Of a stretch of DNA of 6,720 nt, positions 5,657 through 6,720 are shown piece by piece. Below the pieces are notes generated by a model. It was given only the letters and a program-made list of their open reading frames with translations. It was not told the origin of the DNA and ran no database searches. This DNA comes from Thermoplasmata archaeon (lineage in GTDB: Archaea > Thermoplasmatota > Thermoplasmata > Halarchaeoplasmatales > Halarchaeoplasmataceae). Positions within the stretch are counted from its first letter, which is position 1. Each line of letters starts with the position of its first letter. The translations under genes were made by a program, and so were the position numbers. Where the stretch lies: the NCBI GenBank assembly GCA_019594305.1, contig JAFDTZ010000111.1, positions 1 to 6,720 on the forward strand, read 5' to 3'.

Positions 5657-5707
5657 TCTTTTAGGAAAGCTTACTTTCCTAAGATTTTTGGAACCTGTTC
5701 CGAAAAA
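5657..5707 (-). repeat. In-frame 51-base palindromic insertion
   Basis: Copy A reads GYWVYNEAS; here GYWI and YNSAD are separated by 17 extra codons (FFGTGSK, NLRKVSFPKR). The insert consists of two adjacent hairpins. One is 5661-5682, TTAGGAAAG-CTTA-CTTTCCTAA, 9 bp perfect. The other is 5685-5706, TTTTTGGAAC-CT-GTTCCGAAAA, 10 bp with one G-T pair. Together they cover 44 of 51 bases and the frame is kept. No second copy was seen in the window. Confidence 0.65.
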
Positions 5708-5825
5708 TATCCAGTACCCCTTGCCCGGCTCGAACACGAAGATTCCGGGGTTATGATCATAGGCCAGATTATATTCTGCCGTAGCATCGAAGTAGCCCAC
5801 GATGCTCACTTCTCCAGGTAAGCCG

Positions 5826-5866
5826 TGATTCCCGGCGCTCTCACTCGGCAAGCCTACCATGTTCCA
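5826..5866 (-). repeat. 41-base perfect direct repeat with 3778-3818
   Basis: The two surface-domain remnants match without a difference over these 41 bases (the region coding GWNMVGLPSESAGNHG) and again over 18 bases just beyond (GGGTGATATCCGTGCTCG). Both lie in the same orientation about 2 kb apart and flank the toxin-antitoxin pair and the structured region, so recombination between them would delete that block. Confidence 0.85.
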
Positions 5867-6129
5867 ACCGGGGTACAGGGTGATATCCGTGCTCGACGGT
5901 ATGTACCCTTCTACGGTCAGCGTGTCTGTGGTAGTCATGCGTATCCATAGACCCATGCGGTGGTTCCACGTGTGCAGGTTATTGAAGTGGTCCGGCCTAC
6001 CGGGCACATATGAAAGCCACTCACCTGCGGATGCATCGAAGTATATCAAGCGGTCATAGCTTCCCGATATTCCGTAGGCCTCATTTTCCAGGAGCGATTC
6101 CAGTGTTGCGTCGAGAGGTACCAGATTGA

Positions 6130-6258
6130 AAGACATCGGAATCCGCTGATGTTGCGGTACCCGTTGTTGCTGCGTTGTTTACGTTGGCGACGAGGGTGCG
6201 AAGATGGAAGAACCGGGGTCGAATCCTTCTTTCCTGTTTACATATCTCACGGATTTAG
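6130..6258 (+). pseudogene. Sorting-tail remnant of another surface protein
   Basis: The plus-strand frame reads SESADVAVPVVAALFTLAT followed by RVRRWKN, i.e. a hydrophobic span followed by basic residues, as in the tail at 5440-5520. The two share the 14 bases GTACCCGTTGTTGC. The frame is closed by a TGA at 6127-6129 just upstream, so only the last 25 or so residues of a former gene survive. They are followed by a run-on to the TAG at 6256-6258. It abuts the broken 5' end of copy B on the other strand, so the two were joined by a rearrangement. Confidence 0.55.
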
Positions 6259-6302
6259 TATACTAACCATCTCACGGGGTCTGGGACAAATGTGTGGGAG
6301 GG

Positions 6303-6310
6303 TTTATATA
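6303..6310 (+). promoter_or_regulatory. Strong TATA-like box
   Basis: TTTATATA preceded by a purine-rich GGGAGGG is the best archaeal TATA match on the plus strand here. Its start site would fall near 6333, ahead of GAGGTGAT at 6346-6353. It would serve either a short transcript or a long leader for the gene at 6516. Confidence 0.4.
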
Positions 6311-6480
6311 TGAAGAGGGGGTAAAGCCGGATGTTCCAAATTTGTGAGGTGATGTTGTAGTTATTTGGGATTTTTAGGTGCTGGAGTTTGGGAATTTTTG
6401 TGCTATATTTGTGAGAAATGTTACGGATCTGGGACGGGATTGTAGGAGAAATGGATAATGTTTAAACAAGGCTACAACAA

Positions 6481-6493
6481 GAGTTATTAACTC
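6481..6493 (+). promoter_or_regulatory. Palindrome overlapping the likely promoter of the propeller gene
   Basis: GAGTTA-T-TAACTC is a perfect 13-base palindrome. Its A/T core is centred 28-29 bases before the ATG at 6516, the position of a TATA box for a leaderless message. The ATG has no ribosome site before it, which supports a leaderless start. A regulator bound here would block the promoter. Confidence 0.4.
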
Positions 6494-6515
6494 CCTTGAA
6501 TGTTAATGTAATAAC

Positions 6516-6720
6516 ATGAAGACGAAGGTAATCTGCACGGCAGCCTTGACGGTGATGTTGTTCGTCGGAGTCTTCGCATCACCAGTCGGTTCGTCCATGT
6601 CGTCGGGAGGAATACTCAATTCTCCGGAGGGGTGGAGCGAAGATATCAGGTTGACAGAACATCAGGAGGGGTGGGATACTATAGCCAGGATAGTTTCTTG
6701 GGAAAATACTGTACATCTAG
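6516..6720 (+). CDS. Secreted beta-propeller-like surface protein (C-terminus beyond the window)
   Basis: The first 68 codons are visible and the frame runs off the right edge. The N-terminus is a clear signal peptide: MKTK, then a hydrophobic run VICTAALTVMLFVGVFA, then SPVGSSM, with a likely cut near residues 21-27. After it comes WSEDIRLTEHQEGWDTIARI with VSWENTVHL at the edge. This is the W-S-x-D-x-R-L-T ... IA ... VH pattern that opens BNR/sialidase-like repeat blades, like the NPAIALSGDTIHVAW segment at 5311. It is probably exported and held at the cell surface by a PEF-type tail; its role (adhesion or polymer binding) is not known. The ATG lacks a ribosome site and a palindromic A/T box stands about 28 bases before it, suggesting a leaderless message. 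Confidence 0.8.
   Translation, partial: MKTKVICTAALTVMLFVGVFASPVGSSMSSGGILNSPEGWSEDIRLTEHQEGWDTIARIVSWENTVHL

Larger units (their letters stand above)
5612..6136 (-). pseudogene. C-terminal remnant of a secreted surface-domain protein (copy B)
   Basis: The minus strand reads 174 residues to a TGA. The module order is SFNLVPLDATLESLLENE, GSYDRLIYFDASAGEWLSYV, PGRPDHFNNLHTW, MGLWIRMTTTDTLTVEGYIP, DITLYPGWNMVGLPSES, GYFDATAEYNLAYDH, FVFEPGKGYWI and a terminal DEAVVWTVEY. From memory this is the C-terminal module of large secreted archaeal proteins and usually begins with a GWN.(I/V)SF motif. Here the homology starts abruptly at SF; the codons further upstream, to a TAA at 6179-6181, are antisense to another gene's tail. 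There is no signal peptide and no ribosome site before the ATG at 6136, so I read it as a truncated gene, though callers will report it as a CDS. A 17-residue insertion sits between GYWI and YNSADEA, relative to copy A. Confidence 0.8.
6259..6515 (+). other. Intergenic region before the propeller gene
   Basis: No clear gene was found in these 257 bases. They contain a strong TATA-like TTTATATA at 6303-6310, a good ribosome-site match GAGGTGAT at 6346-6353 with no well-spaced ATG, a 26-codon TTG frame at 6365-6445 rich in Cys (listed under findings), and the palindromes GTTTAAAC (6460-6467) and GAGTTATTAACTC (6481-6493). Confidence 0.5.

Noticed and set aside
1..6720. CRISPR array
   Set aside because: No set of regularly spaced identical repeats was found; the repeats present are pairs or inverted repeats.

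Overview
The window looks archaeal. Start sites carry GGTG- or GGAG-type ribosome sites, A/T-rich TATA-like boxes sit at archaeal spacing, the operon holds an aldehyde:ferredoxin oxidoreductase, and the right half contains secreted surface-protein pieces of an archaeal type, one with a PEF-type C-terminal sorting tail. The surface-domain style reminds me of Thermoplasmatota or related Euryarchaeota, but that placement comes from memory and is weak.

Left part (1-3600), minus strand, ordinary metabolism. Transcription runs hom (homoserine dehydrogenase), then an AOR-family tungsten oxidoreductase 4 bases downstream and probably translationally coupled, then, after a 157-base gap with its own possible promoter, a conserved TIM-barrel-like protein that runs off the left edge. 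Hom makes homoserine from aspartate semialdehyde. The AOR-family enzyme should oxidise an unknown aldehyde with ferredoxin.

Middle (3600-4620). A decayed C-terminal fragment of a surface protein is followed by a compact AbrB-type antitoxin / PIN-domain toxin pair, with overlapping stop and start codons and a clear TATA box and ribosome site.

4620-5300 has no convincing gene but is unusually rich in inverted repeats. It holds two related minus-strand terminator-like repeats, a pseudoknot-capable structure ending in one of them, a stacked three-part GC-rich hairpin about 25 bases behind a TATA box, a four-way-junction-like fold, and what looks like the 3' end of a leucine-type tRNA on the minus strand. 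This is where I would look for an undescribed RNA or mobile element.

Right part (5300-6720) is a cluster of surface-protein debris: a plus-strand beta-propeller and sorting-tail fragment, a minus-strand fragment of the same family as the one at 3615, and a second plus-strand tail remnant. It ends with the start of an apparently intact secreted beta-propeller-like gene at 6516, which runs off the right edge. The minus-strand fragment carries an in-frame 51-base insertion made almost wholly of two back-to-back hairpins. I consider this the most striking single observation in the window.
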